Positions 8,648 through 18,500 of a stretch of 56,181 nucleotides of DNA are shown piece by piece. The DNA is from UBA4466 sp963925035. GTDB taxonomy: Bacteria > Bacteroidota > Bacteroidia > Flavobacteriales_D > Crocinitomicaceae. The translations under genes were made by a program, and so were the position numbers. Each line of letters opens with the position of its first letter. Positions within the stretch are counted from its first letter, which is position 1. Where the stretch lies: the NCBI GenBank assembly GCA_963925035.1, contig CAWUSK010000032.1:1-56181 (forward strand). Direction: 5' to 3'. The notes below the pieces were generated by a model. That model ran no database searches and had not been told where the DNA came from. It was given only the letters and a program-made list of their open reading frames with translations.

Positions 8648-9421
8648 TTACTCTCCTTTAAATATCGGCACTCTCTTTTCCAAAAACGCTTCTACGCCTT
8701 CATTGAAGTCGTATGTTGCACCAGCTTCTGTTTGTAATTTCTCTTCTATCTCCAATTGATCTTCCAACGAATTGAACAACGATTGATTCACAGCTTTTTT
8801 TGTCAAACCTAAACCTCTTGTTGGCATAGTTGCAATTTTTTGAGCGAACTGATACACAAATTCTTCGAATTCCTCATCCTCAACAGATTTGTAAATCATA
8901 TTCATTTTTTCTGCTTCTTCTGAAGTGACTTTATCAGCCGTCATCATCAAAGCCAAAGCTTTTTGAGTTCCAATAATTCGAGGTAAGAAAAACGTTCCTC
9001 CAGAATCTGGGATAAGGCCAATTTTTGAAAACGCTTGAATAAAACTAGCCGAACTTTTAGCAATTGTAATATCACAAGCAAGCGCAATATTCGCTCCTGC
9101 TCCAGCTGCAACGCCATTCACCGCAGCAATAACTGGTTTCTCAAGCTCTCTGATTTTTAAAATAATGGGATTGTAGTGATCACGAACTATCGATTTTAAC
9201 TCTGGTCCATTTGGATCAGTCGCTTCTGCCAGGTCTTGTCCAGCACAAAATGCTTTTCCTTCTCCCGTAATAATAATCGCTCGAACGGAACTGTCCACAG
9301 CGCATTTATCCAATTCAGTTTGCAACGCAATTGCCATTGCCTTATTGAATGAATTGAAAACTTCGGGACGATTCATTTTTAATTCACGAACGCCATTTTG
9401 ATTTGTTACAACTATCTCCAT
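8648..9421 (-). CDS. paaG: Enoyl-CoA hydratase/isomerase family protein, PaaG-like
   Basis: 257-residue crotonase-fold enzyme. PaaG isomerises the epoxide of phenylacetyl-CoA to an oxepin and also shifts double bonds during its beta-oxidation. Crotonase features: AFCAGQDLAEA (first oxyanion-hole region), VNGVAAGAGANIALACDI (second oxyanion segment), and a PaaG-type FIQAFSKIGLIPDSGGTFFLPRIIG stretch in which the Asp replaces one of the usual hydratase glutamates. That Asp and the AFSKIGLIPD wording favour PaaG over ordinary fatty-acid enoyl-CoA hydratase. It is 182 nt upstream of the PaaH-like gene on the same strand. The ring-epoxidising PaaABCE subunits are not in the window. Confidence 0.83.
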   Translation of the reverse strand: MEIVVTNQNGVRELKMNRPEVFNSFNKAMAIALQTELDKCAVDSSVRAIIITGEGKAFCAGQDLAEATDPNGPELKSIVRDHYNPIILKIRELEKPVIAAVNGVAAGAGANIALACDITIAKSSASFIQAFSKIGLIPDSGGTFFLPRIIGTQKALALMMTADKVTSEEAEKMNMIYKSVEDEEFEEFVYQFAQKIATMPTRGLGLTKKAVNQSLFNSLEDQLEIEEKLQTEAGATYDFNEGVEAFLEKRVPIFKGE

Positions 9422-9524
9422 GATATATCTGTTTTTAACGAAGATAATTAGAAAAAGAAATTAATTAAATTATCCTCCTAAAAATGTCAATTTATGATAA
9501 TTTTACAGACAGACATTTATCATT

Positions 9525-10844
9525 ATGAAAAACGTGTTGTTATCTAAACTGAAATTTTTTACTCTAACAAGGTTAACTTTCATTTTCTTGTTTTTTATCA
9601 CCTTTTGGCAAATTCAAAAAAGACAAGAAAGGATTACAAATTTTGATTGTGAAATTTGTTCAGACAAAGCCGGATACTATATGTATTTACCTGCAGTTTT
9701 TCAAATGGGATTCAATGCGGACGCATATCCAGAAGGTTATGATTTAAAGCGAGGTTACGGATTCTACATGAAGGATAATAAAATAGTAACTAAATTCACC
9801 TCTGGAATGGCAATTTTACTCAGTCCATTCTATGCCGCTGGAGCAGTAATTGCAAAAGTTTTTTCTATAAAAGCGCATCCATATTCATACTACTATCTCT
9901 TTTTTATCAATATTGGAGCTGCGTTCTATATAGTTTTAGGGCTTTATTTCCTTTATAGATTTCTCAATTATTACTTCAAGAAACGCTCCTCCTTTTTGAC
10001 TGTGATGCTGATGTTCTTCGGCTCGAGCTTATATTATTATGCCATCGATGAGACTTTAATGAGTCACATGTATTCCTTTTCATTGTTCTCTATCCTGCTC
10101 TTCGGAATAAAGACCTACTATGAAACGAAGAAATTCAAATACTTCCTGCTTTTTGTAATCGCATTTTCCTTTGCCGTTTTAATTCGACCAACTAACATCT
10201 TATTTGGAGTTTTGATGCTCTTTTTAGACGTCAATAGCATTGAAAGTTTAAAAAAAAATTTTCAATCTATTTTTAGAATCAAGAATATAATTGTTGGTGG
10301 ATTGATTTTGCTCGCAATCTTTATTCCCCAATTTATTTATTGGAAATTTGCTTTCGGACATTACTTACCATATACATATGGGGAAGAAGGTTTTACGAAT
10401 TGGAATAAACCGCAGATCATCTATAATTGGTTTTCACCTCAGAGTGGTTTCTTTACCTACACGCCAATTGCGTTATTATCAATTTTTTTCGCCGTTGTTA
10501 TGCTCGTTAAAAAGCAAAAAAACGCCCTTTTGGTAATTGTCGCCTTTGCAATTAGCAGCTACATGTGCGCATCTTGGCATTTGGTGAACTTCGGAGGATG
10601 TAATTTTGGAAAAAGACCAATGGTCGAATTCTTACCTTTAATATTATTCCCAATCGCATATATGCTGGACTCAATGGGTTCGTTCAAAAGAATAACTAAT
10701 GTTCTTATAGTAATCATCTTATTATTTTGTGTTAGTTACACCTTAATTTTATTCCGTGGTTTTAACACATGTTTTTTTGGGGACTCGTGGGAATGGAGTG
10801 AATTTGGACGTGTACTTTCCGAAGCATACAGATTTGTCAACTAA
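9525..10844 (+). CDS. GT-C-like multi-spanning membrane protein (paralogue of 48736-50499)
   Basis: 439 residues with about ten hydrophobic helices. It resembles GT-C fold glycosyltransferases that use lipid-linked sugars: an acidic residue in the first external loop (CSDKAGYYMYLPAVF), a FAVLIRPTNILFG helix, QSGFFTYTPIALL, and a conserved SSYMCASWHLVNFGGCNFGKRP loop before the last helices. Each of these has a counterpart in the 587-residue protein at 48736 (SYDGFGYYMYNP, CIRPTQVLFG, KKGWLLYSPLF, FGSRVMTDIYPLL), so they are one family. Donor and acceptor are unknown. No operon partner is visible. Confidence 0.7.
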   Translation: MKNVLLSKLKFFTLTRLTFIFLFFITFWQIQKRQERITNFDCEICSDKAGYYMYLPAVFQMGFNADAYPEGYDLKRGYGFYMKDNKIVTKFTSGMAILLSPFYAAGAVIAKVFSIKAHPYSYYYLFFINIGAAFYIVLGLYFLYRFLNYYFKKRSSFLTVMLMFFGSSLYYYAIDETLMSHMYSFSLFSILLFGIKTYYETKKFKYFLLFVIAFSFAVLIRPTNILFGVLMLFLDVNSIESLKKNFQSIFRIKNIIVGGLILLAIFIPQFIYWKFAFGHYLPYTYGEEGFTNWNKPQIIYNWFSPQSGFFTYTPIALLSIFFAVVMLVKKQKNALLVIVAFAISSYMCASWHLVNFGGCNFGKRPMVEFLPLILFPIAYMLDSMGSFKRITNVLIVIILLFCVSYTLILFRGFNTCFFGDSWEWSEFGRVLSEAYRFVN

Positions 10845-10870
10845 CTTAGTTTAATATAAATTGAAGAAAA

Positions 10871-11124
10871 ATGAAAGACCTCTTTTCAAAAGAAATAACT
10901 GACGAAATTATAGGTAGAATTAACCAACTTACTTCATAAACCCAAACCGTTTGGGGGGAAATTGAATGACATCTCCTGATTTTAAAATCACGCATTCGAA
11001 AGATTTTGAAGCTGAGCATCTTGTTAAAACAGAATCCCTTTCGTTTAGAATGTTAACTAAAAATGAATGGAACAATATGTTTTACAAACACCTTGATCAT
11101 TACTTAACGCAATTTGGAGTTTAA
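10871..11124 (+). pseudogene. Decayed DUF1569 (DinB-like) protein gene
   Basis: An ATG at 10871 begins MKDLFSKEITDEIIGRINQLTS and then hits TAA (10937-10939). The same frame continues TQTVWGEIE up to TGA, as in the DUF1569 N-terminus (INKLTP.T.P.WGKM). From 10966 a shifted frame reads MTSPDFKITHSKDFEAEHL and ends EWNNMFYKHLDHYLTQFGV, matching the C-terminus of DUF1569 proteins (EWG..MYKHLDHHLRQFGV). About half the ~150-residue domain is missing, including the first metal-ligand region, so this is an eroded gene with a nonsense change, at least one internal deletion and a frameshift. Its end touches the WYL gene end. Confidence 0.75.
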
Positions 11125-12116
11125 TTTTCCAGTATTTTTTTTGCGCGACTCTGAAGTTCATCCTTCAGCGTTTTTGGTTCCTGGACTTTTATTTCTCCAC
11201 CGTAACTCAAGATGGCGCGAATTAATTCTTCAGAAACATTCACGAACAATGAAAATTCCACATACTCATCTTTCATCTCCTTTACTTTTTGAGATGAATG
11301 AAATGGTAATGAATCCAAGTATTTAGCCGCTACAATTGACGCGCGCAAAACTATAGTCTCTGGAGGAGTATTCCCACTCGTAATTCCAATTGCATGTTTA
11401 AAGTAATTGTCCGGCTTGAAGTCAATTAACTCAACAAATTTCTCAGTCATTACTATTAAGTCTTCAATTCTATCAAGCGCATACGTGATGTAATCCTTTT
11501 TACTTTCATCGAACGAAATTAAATACCAACGGTTCGAATACTGTTTCAATAATAAAGGAATAACCCTTCGAGGTTTTAACTCACCACTGACAAAGCTGGC
11601 ATATTCAAACTCGACCCAAACTTTTCTTTTAATTGCTTCTAAAAGAGGAGAAAGAAACTCACTTCCTCCATCCGATGCCGTTGATTCAAATTGAATAAAT
11701 TGTTCTGCCTCTTCTGTTTGAGAAACGGCCACACGATCTACAATCTTGTCTATCGCGCTACCAAACTGCTTAAACATTTCAATATCCTTGAACTGCATTA
11801 ATGTTTTGGCAGCAAAACTAATTGCTTCTAAATCGTTTTCGGTAAGTGGAATATCATTGATTGAAAAATCAGGGTCTTCATAGAAATAACCACGATTTCC
11901 GGTACTATATTTAATTGGTGCATCATGCTCAATACGCATCGAAAACAAATCCTTTTCAATTGTTGAATCACAAATGTGTGCTCCATCAGTACTTCCAAAG
12001 AGTGATTCTTCGCATGCTTCGCGCAAATCGCGTTTACTTGGAAATGGATTGTATTTATTACGAATGCATTTATCAATAATACGATAGCGAATTAATGCAT
12101 TTTTAATATGCGGCAT
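11121..12116 (-). CDS. WYL-domain transcriptional regulator
   Basis: 331 residues. An N-terminal winged helix (KNALIRYRIIDKCI ... DSTIEKDLFSMR, the last part as recognition helix) is followed by an alpha-helical linker, a WYL Sm-like domain near residues 155-225 (KPRRVIPLLLKQYSNRWYLISFD, the WYL signature itself within NRWYL), and a C-terminal WCX extension. WYL domains bind ligands, sometimes nucleic acid, and often control DNA-damage or defence genes. Here it lies 6 nt downstream of the 473-residue protein gene, so the two are co-transcribed. No defence gene is adjacent. Confidence 0.85.
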   Translation of the reverse strand: MPHIKNALIRYRIIDKCIRNKYNPFPSKRDLREACEESLFGSTDGAHICDSTIEKDLFSMRIEHDAPIKYSTGNRGYFYEDPDFSINDIPLTENDLEAISFAAKTLMQFKDIEMFKQFGSAIDKIVDRVAVSQTEEAEQFIQFESTASDGGSEFLSPLLEAIKRKVWVEFEYASFVSGELKPRRVIPLLLKQYSNRWYLISFDESKKDYITYALDRIEDLIVMTEKFVELIDFKPDNYFKHAIGITSGNTPPETIVLRASIVAAKYLDSLPFHSSQKVKEMKDEYVEFSLFVNVSEELIRAILSYGGEIKVQEPKTLKDELQSRAKKILEN

Positions 12117-12122
12117 ATCATT

Positions 12123-13544
12123 TTATGATTGAGCAACTTCCTTGTTCATATACCCGAAAAGTTCATAAAACTTTATCGCTTTTACTACTTCTGTTGGAAC
12201 GTCATCTTCCCAACTTGAAGCATCTGCGTTTATTTTAGAAAGTACATCGTCAGACATTATATGTAATAATTTAGAATCAAAACCTTCTAGCGCCGCTAAT
12301 TTATCGTTGTCCTTCATATATTGAAGCAATCCTTTCAAATTATCGTTGACTTTAAAATTATCTAAATTGTAAATGTCTCCTGTTTCTACGTTAATAGCAG
12401 GGTAAACGAAGATGCTTATATCGTGTCCAAAGCCACGCCCAAACGCTTCCAAAAGTCCACCAGGTAAGTTACCGTAATATTTCTCATCAAAAATGGTTTG
12501 TAGATTATAAATTCCGACAATCAATCCCATTTTTTGTCCTCTAGCAATCGTTGATAGGTAATCTGCCATTTTGTAATGCTTGAGGTAATTACTAATCATT
12601 ACTGTATAACCAAGTGTTCCAAGTAATTCGGCACGATCAACAAAATCTTTATCCAAAATCTTTCCATCGGCTGTTAAATCTTTCAATGTCAATTCAAAAA
12701 CAACTTGCACATTTTCTTCTTTGATTCCTTCTTCTTTTAAAAATTGCGCTTTTCCTTTTTCAATCATATCGATGTGAACCTTCGTCACAGGGCGAAAACG
12801 ACCTCTCAGCAATAAAATATTTTTCTTATACAATGCAGTTGCCGGCTGTAAAACATGTCCTCCTAGATCAAACATGGTTGCATCCGTTATTCCTCTTTTC
12901 ACCAAATTCAGGGCAATAACACGGTTGTCAAAATCCTCGAAATCAGGCCCAGATAAACGAATCATGTCAATTTCCATGCGATCTCTAGGCAAGCGATGAA
13001 CAAGGTTCGTTAAAAAGTCGTCTAGTTCTTCATAGTGAAAATAACAGGCATCTAACAAGTTTACACCTAAGATTCCGATGGCTTCTTGCTGCGCTTTGTG
13101 GCTGTTATCGTGTAATTTTATATGTAATATTACATCGTTCGGTTTTTCATCCAAAGCCAATTGAAATCGCATTCCAACCCAACCTTGACCTTGATTTGTT
13201 TTATGATAATTCAGCGATTCTACCGTATTACAAAAAGCAAAAAAACGAGATTCTTTGATCTTTTCGGGTAAACGCTTTTCTAAATTCGAATATTCTGTCG
13301 ATAACATTGTTTCCAAGCGCTCTTCGCATACATAACGCGATGCTTCGCCGTACAATGAATCAGAAACCTTCATGTCATAAGCCGATTGGGTATATGCAAT
13401 CGTACCAGAACTCCCTCCTGCTTTAAAGAAGTTTGCTGCAACCTCCTGACCCGCTCCTATCTCCGCAAAACAACCATAAATATCGGAAGTTAAGTTTATT
13501 TTCAATGCCTTTTCTTCCGTGGTAAGTCTTCTCTCGTCTATCAT
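12123..13544 (-). CDS. Conserved cytosolic protein of unknown function
   Basis: 473 residues with no signal peptide and no membrane helix. I recognise it as a conserved family (opening RRLTTEEKALKINLTSDIYGCFAEIGAGQEVAANFF, then KAGGSSGTIAYTQSAYDM) present in Bacteroidota and other phyla, whose database names such as TonB-dependent receptor or nicotinate-nucleotide adenylyltransferase are not supported by what is seen here: there is no plug or barrel and no HxGH nucleotidyltransferase motif. Notable conserved-looking stretches are GVNLLDACYFHYEELDDFL, IRLSGPDFEDFDNRVIALNLVKRGITDATMFD and GNLPGGLLEAFGRGFGHD. Co-transcribed with the WYL regulator 6 nt downstream. Function unknown. Confidence 0.75.
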   Translation of the reverse strand: MIDERRLTTEEKALKINLTSDIYGCFAEIGAGQEVAANFFKAGGSSGTIAYTQSAYDMKVSDSLYGEASRYVCEERLETMLSTEYSNLEKRLPEKIKESRFFAFCNTVESLNYHKTNQGQGWVGMRFQLALDEKPNDVILHIKLHDNSHKAQQEAIGILGVNLLDACYFHYEELDDFLTNLVHRLPRDRMEIDMIRLSGPDFEDFDNRVIALNLVKRGITDATMFDLGGHVLQPATALYKKNILLLRGRFRPVTKVHIDMIEKGKAQFLKEEGIKEENVQVVFELTLKDLTADGKILDKDFVDRAELLGTLGYTVMISNYLKHYKMADYLSTIARGQKMGLIVGIYNLQTIFDEKYYGNLPGGLLEAFGRGFGHDISIFVYPAINVETGDIYNLDNFKVNDNLKGLLQYMKDNDKLAALEGFDSKLLHIMSDDVLSKINADASSWEDDVPTEVVKAIKFYELFGYMNKEVAQS

Positions 13545-13587
13545 ACTTTTTTTCTAATCGCTTATTATAAAAGAACTAAAATAATCA

Positions 13588-14658
13588 TTATGGTGCTTTA
13601 AAGGCAGGATTATTGATAAATTCTTCATCTGACAAAGTCAATAAAAATTGTTTTATCAAATTTTTCTCCTGAGCATCTAATTGCACTCCGCCTTGACTGG
13701 CGAATTCAATTAGCGGGTCTATTGTAGGACTTATTTGAATAAAGTGCGAATAGTGATTGATGACATCGTCCAATGTCGCAAGACGGCCGTCATGCATATA
13801 AGGCGCGCTAAATTCAATGTTCCGCAATGTTGGAACTTTAAACTTCCCATTGTCATTGGAGTTACCCGTAATTGCTCCTCTGCCTAAATCAGTGAATGTC
13901 GCATCCAAGCCATTGTTACTAAATTTCTTCACCTGCATCAAAGGACCATTGTGACAATGAAAACAATCCGCTCCGTTCAAGCTTTTAAACAAATCGTAGC
14001 CTCCCCATTCGTTCAAGCTAATCGAATTGTAAATTACTTGTTCCGACGCTGAAAGAGGTAAACCATTTTCGTGTTTGTACATTACATCGAACTTGGAATT
14101 TCCCGAAATCATCGTACGTAAAAACTGAGCAATTGCCTTTGCGGCATGAGTAGAATCGGCTTTATCTGTATTAAAAGCCTTATAAAATCGATTGCGATAG
14201 TCCTGATCATTTTTAATTTTCTGCATAGCACGCGTCCATGTTTCGTGCATTTCGATAGGATCTCGAACCGGCAACAAGATTTGTTCTTCAAGTGTTTTTG
14301 AACGTCCATCCCAAAAAAAGAATTCGTTCCATCCTAAATTAATTAGCGCCATCGAATTTCTACTTCCTAGAATACCATCAATACCTGCAGAAAACTGATT
14401 TCCATCAGAAAAAGCATTTGCTGGAGCGTGGCAAGAAGCGCAAGACATAGAATTGTCTCCACTCAATTTTTTCTCGTAAAACAGATATCTTCCCAACTCA
14501 ACACCTTCAACGGTCATTGGATTGTCTTCGGGAATTTGCATGGATGGAAAGTGCGCAGGTATGTCCAATTGATATGGAGTAGGTTCATACGCCACCTTAT
14601 CTTTCTTACAGGATAAGAAAAACACAATTCCAATGAAAATCAATAATAAATACTTCAT
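13588..14658 (-). CDS. Di-haem cytochrome c peroxidase-like lipoprotein, MbnH-type
   Basis: 356 residues. The ATG at 14658 is used because the codon before it is TTG; the lipobox is FFLSC with Cys17. Two haem c sites are present, CASCH (73-77) and CFHCH (232-236), with KVPTLRNIEFSAPYMHDGRLATLDDVI further on supplying the usual axial-ligand region. It belongs to the CcpA/MauG family. Its start overlaps by one base the stop of an MbnP-like gene. In methanotrophs MbnH oxidises a tryptophan of MbnP to kynurenine, and this pairing suggests the same partnership here rather than plain H2O2 detoxification. Confidence 0.88.
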   Translation of the reverse strand: MKYLLLIFIGIVFFLSCKKDKVAYEPTPYQLDIPAHFPSMQIPEDNPMTVEGVELGRYLFYEKKLSGDNSMSCASCHAPANAFSDGNQFSAGIDGILGSRNSMALINLGWNEFFFWDGRSKTLEEQILLPVRDPIEMHETWTRAMQKIKNDQDYRNRFYKAFNTDKADSTHAAKAIAQFLRTMISGNSKFDVMYKHENGLPLSASEQVIYNSISLNEWGGYDLFKSLNGADCFHCHNGPLMQVKKFSNNGLDATFTDLGRGAITGNSNDNGKFKVPTLRNIEFSAPYMHDGRLATLDDVINHYSHFIQISPTIDPLIEFASQGGVQLDAQEKNLIKQFLLTLSDEEFINNPAFKAP

Positions 14659-15407
14659 CAATAAGGTTCCAACGCTTCTTTAAAATTCTCCATCACTTTC
14701 AGAGTCAACGCAGCTTGAGCTCCAGTCGAATGTGTTGAGAATTCATCTTTCACATTTATGGTTTGAGTGCCGTGTAAAAATTTAGCCATGTCCAACTTCA
14801 AACGAAACGTTTCTTCATTCCCAACCTTATCCCATGTAATATTCGTGAAAGAAAGCGTTTGAAGGTTTACGTCTAAGCCTGCATGGAAAACGATATTATG
14901 ATTTAATAAAGTTGTTGCATCTGGAATCGTATCCGCTTTTGCTTCAATTTTCACGAAAATATATCCTGGACTCCAGTTCCAATGCATGTCATTGGTGTTT
15001 GTAATGTTCAACATACTTGAATTTGGGAATGTAGTTGGATCGTTGTGGTTAATCGCTGATCTGACACCTAAATTTCCACTAAAATTCATGAAATTCGATC
15101 CGTTCCCTAAAGCACGAGCCAACAATGTTCCTCTTTCTCGGTAATCAAACAGTCCAGCATCAATCAATTGAGCGGAACCATTTTTAATGTCTTCTACAAA
15201 GAATTTAATATCTGTAAATTTGATTTTATATCCTTCTTGAGTTGTATAAACAGAATCCAAGTGTAAATTTTCAACATTGAACATTGGCTGAACTTGAATG
15301 TTGACGTAATTACCTAAATTTTCTTCAGCAGGGCCAAGGTTCTCTTTGTCCTTACACGAAGTAAGCAAAACAGCTCCCATTACCAATAAAAAAAATCGAT
15401 TCTTCAT
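14658..15407 (-). CDS. MbnP-like (copper-binding) lipoprotein
   Basis: 249 residues, lipobox LLTSC with Cys18. MbnP family features: a beta-strand opening VNIQVQPMFNVENLHL, the GYKIKFTDIKFFVEDI segment, and the tryptophan-bearing motif NDMHWNWSPGYIFVKIEA (W143, W145). In MbnP from methanotrophs a tryptophan in this region is converted by MbnH to kynurenine, creating a copper site. The MbnH-type gene follows with a one-base overlap. No methanobactin precursor or other mbn gene is seen, so this is a stand-alone pair, probably in copper binding at the outer membrane or periplasmic face. Confidence 0.82.
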   Translation of the reverse strand: MKNRFFLLVMGAVLLTSCKDKENLGPAEENLGNYVNIQVQPMFNVENLHLDSVYTTQEGYKIKFTDIKFFVEDIKNGSAQLIDAGLFDYRERGTLLARALGNGSNFMNFSGNLGVRSAINHNDPTTFPNSSMLNITNTNDMHWNWSPGYIFVKIEAKADTIPDATTLLNHNIVFHAGLDVNLQTLSFTNITWDKVGNEETFRLKLDMAKFLHGTQTINVKDEFSTHSTGAQAALTLKVMENFKEALEPY

Positions 15408-15545
15408 ATCTCAAATTTACATAATTAACACCAACTTTCTATTCAAGAAAACGTTTAAAAACAGTAAAAATTTCGCTGGAATCAATATTTCAAGCTTTTT
15501 TTAAATAGTAAGCTGTTCATTGTATGTATATTTATTAAAAATTAA

Positions 15546-18500
15546 TTGCGCGTGGAAACGGAAGAGAAATCGCTGAAAATATACAACGCATCCGCTGGAA
15601 GTGGAAAAACATATCACCTTGTTAAAGAATATGTGAAGCTTTTGATTGCGGAAGTTCACTCTAAATCGTTTTCAAATATTATTGCAATGACGTTTACTAA
15701 CAAAGCGGCATTGGAAATGAAAGAGAGAATTATCAAGGCTTTAGATGAAATCAGTTCACCCTTACTATTTTCGAATAATACAGCAATACTTGTAGAGGGA
15801 ATAGCTGCCGATCTCAAATTACCAAAAGCAGAAATTGAAAAGCGTTGCGGATTAGTTTTGGCAAATATTCTTCACCAATACGAAGACTTTCACGTGATGA
15901 CAATTGATAAATTCAATTTAAGATTGATTCGTTCATTTAGCCGTGACCTAGATTTATCCAACGATTTTGAAGTTGTAATGGATGAAGTAGAAGTCATTGA
16001 AAAAATTGTCGATGACTTATTAAATCAATTGGGAGCTGAAAACAATTCGAACCTCAATAAGCTCCTATTAAAGTATGCAGAATCTAAGGTCGACGAGGGT
16101 GAATCGTGGAATTTTAGACGAAAACTAGTAGAATTCGGGAAAGTATTGCGCGTTGAGCGAAACGCAACAAAGGTGAAACATTTAATGGAAATGGATTTTT
16201 CTATTGAACGTTTTGGGAGTGTAATTGCACAACGAAAAGCAATTGACGCTCAATTTACAAAGCATACAACTGAACTTTTAAAAATAGTGAATGATTCAAA
16301 TTTGGATCAAACGTCTTTACCTGGGAAGTCACGAACAATGGACGGAATTCTAAAGTTAATGCATGCGAAGAAAATTGAATTAGATGATACATTTCTTTCA
16401 AAGTCGATGCTCAGTTCATTGGATGCTCCCCTTAATAAAAACCACATTTATCCTGAAGTGGTAAAGTTGAAAATAAAGGAGACTGCCGACTTTTATCAAG
16501 CTCAAATTCAAGAATACGCTGTAGTTTCATTGTATTTGCAAAACTTCTTTAACATGGCTTTGCTACAATACATGGCAAAAGCGTTGGATGATATTAAAAA
16601 AGAAGAGCAAATCATTTTGATTTCAGAATTTAATTCACTGATTTCAAACCTGATACAAAACGAAAACGCACCGTTTATTTACGAGCGTTTAGGTACTAAA
16701 TTCAAGCACTTTTTACTTGATGAGTTTCAAGATACTTCACACTTGCAATGGTTGAACCTAGTTCCGCTCGTGCACGAATCGTTAGGGTATGCGCACAAAA
16801 ATCTAATTGTTGGGGACCCAAAACAATCAATTTATCGATTTAAAAATGGCGTTGCTGAACAGTTTGTTGAACTGCCTAGAATTTACAATCCTGAGCAAAT
16901 ACCTGAAATTGCTGAAAAGTCAAATTTATTCAACCAAATGGGTGAAACACTCACTTTGGATGACAATTGGAGGTCAAGTCCAACAATTGTGAATTTCAAC
17001 AACTCGTTTTTCGAAGAACTAAAAAGTAAACTATCAACGAATTCTATCTCTTTTTACAATTCGATAAAGCAAAATCCAAAATCAACTGTCAATGGCAAAA
17101 TTGTAATTCAGTCTAAAGAGACCAAGAAGGCTAACTTCGACCTTTTGCCAAAAATTATTGAGTGGATTGAAGAATGCAAAGCAGATGGATTTAACCTTGG
17201 AGATATTTGCCTTTTAGGTGGAACAAATAAAGACTGCAATAATTGGGCGCTAGGACTTACTGATGCAGGATACAAAGTTGTTTCTGCAGATTCACTATTG
17301 ATTGATTCTAATATAAAGGTTCAATTGACAATTGCCTATTTGAACTGGAGGTTTAAACCGTCCAATGAAAGTTCGAAAAAACAATTTGCTGAACTATTTT
17401 TTAGACAGCGAATGGACTCGTATGACGATTACAAAATTTTCATTGAAGAAAAGACTTCAAAAAAAGGAAAGAATTACCGCGTGTTCAATGAGAAATCTTT
17501 CATCGAAAATTACTTTAAAAATTACATCACCTTCTTTTTCAAGTACGAAAGTATTTATGATTTAGTTCAAGGCTTTTATCGCATCATGCAATTCAACGAA
17601 TTGGAGAATTCGTATTTGCATCATTTAGCAGATGTTGTTTACGACTTTGAATTGAAAAAAGGACCTCATCTCGCAGGGTTTCTTGAAGAATATACTCGAA
17701 AAAAAGGAAATATTGCAGTTCAAATTCCACTTTCTGATGACGCCGTTCAAGTCATGACAATTCATAAAGCCAAAGGATTGGAATTCCCAGTTGTCATTTT
17801 ACCTTCTCTTAATTTTACCTTGGATGTAAAGTCAGAATTTTTAGTTGAAATAGAAGATTTTATTGTTTACAAAAAGCCAACAAAAAATGAGGTTTTAGAA
17901 CCTCTTAGAGAAATATACCAATTGGAATACGATCAAGTTGTGACAGACCGGGTAAACTTGACCTACGTTGCCATGACTCGTCCTGTGGAGCGATTGTACA
18001 TTTTAAATGAATTTGAAAAGTCAAGGTTTGGAGCTTTATTTCACGAGACTTTGAAAGAATTGGCTATTGGGGCAGAAAACGAAAATGAAATATTGATTGA
18101 AATCAGCAGCGGTAAAAAAGAAGTTTCTGTTTCTGAAAGCGATCGGTCACATCTATTTCATCCAAAACATTTAACCGAAACACTTTGGTTTCCAGATATT
18201 GCATTACAAGACAACGAAGAATTAATGCACTCTTCCTATTTAAGTTCAGAAATGCAGTTTGGATTGCAGTTTCATCTTCTTATTAGCAGAATAGAAAAAA
18301 AGGAAGACATTCAATCATGCATAAACGCTGCAATTCAGGAAGGTGAAGTTGACATTAAAAATGACTCAGAATTAACTAAGAAATTGACCGAATTATTTGA
18401 TTCAACAGATTACACTTCACTATTCATAAATAAAATAGATGTAATAAATGAGCAAGCGATTTTAATTGATTCAACAACCACCCTTCGGCCAGACAAAATC

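Noticed and set aside
12123..13544. TonB-dependent receptor or nicotinate-nucleotide adenylyltransferase label
   Set aside because: No signal peptide, plug or beta-barrel pattern, and no HxGH or ISSTxxR motif.
15412..15419. TAAATTTG box before the MbnP-like gene
   Set aside because: It is only 5 nt from the ATG, so transcription would start at or inside the start codon, and no TTG is at the right distance.
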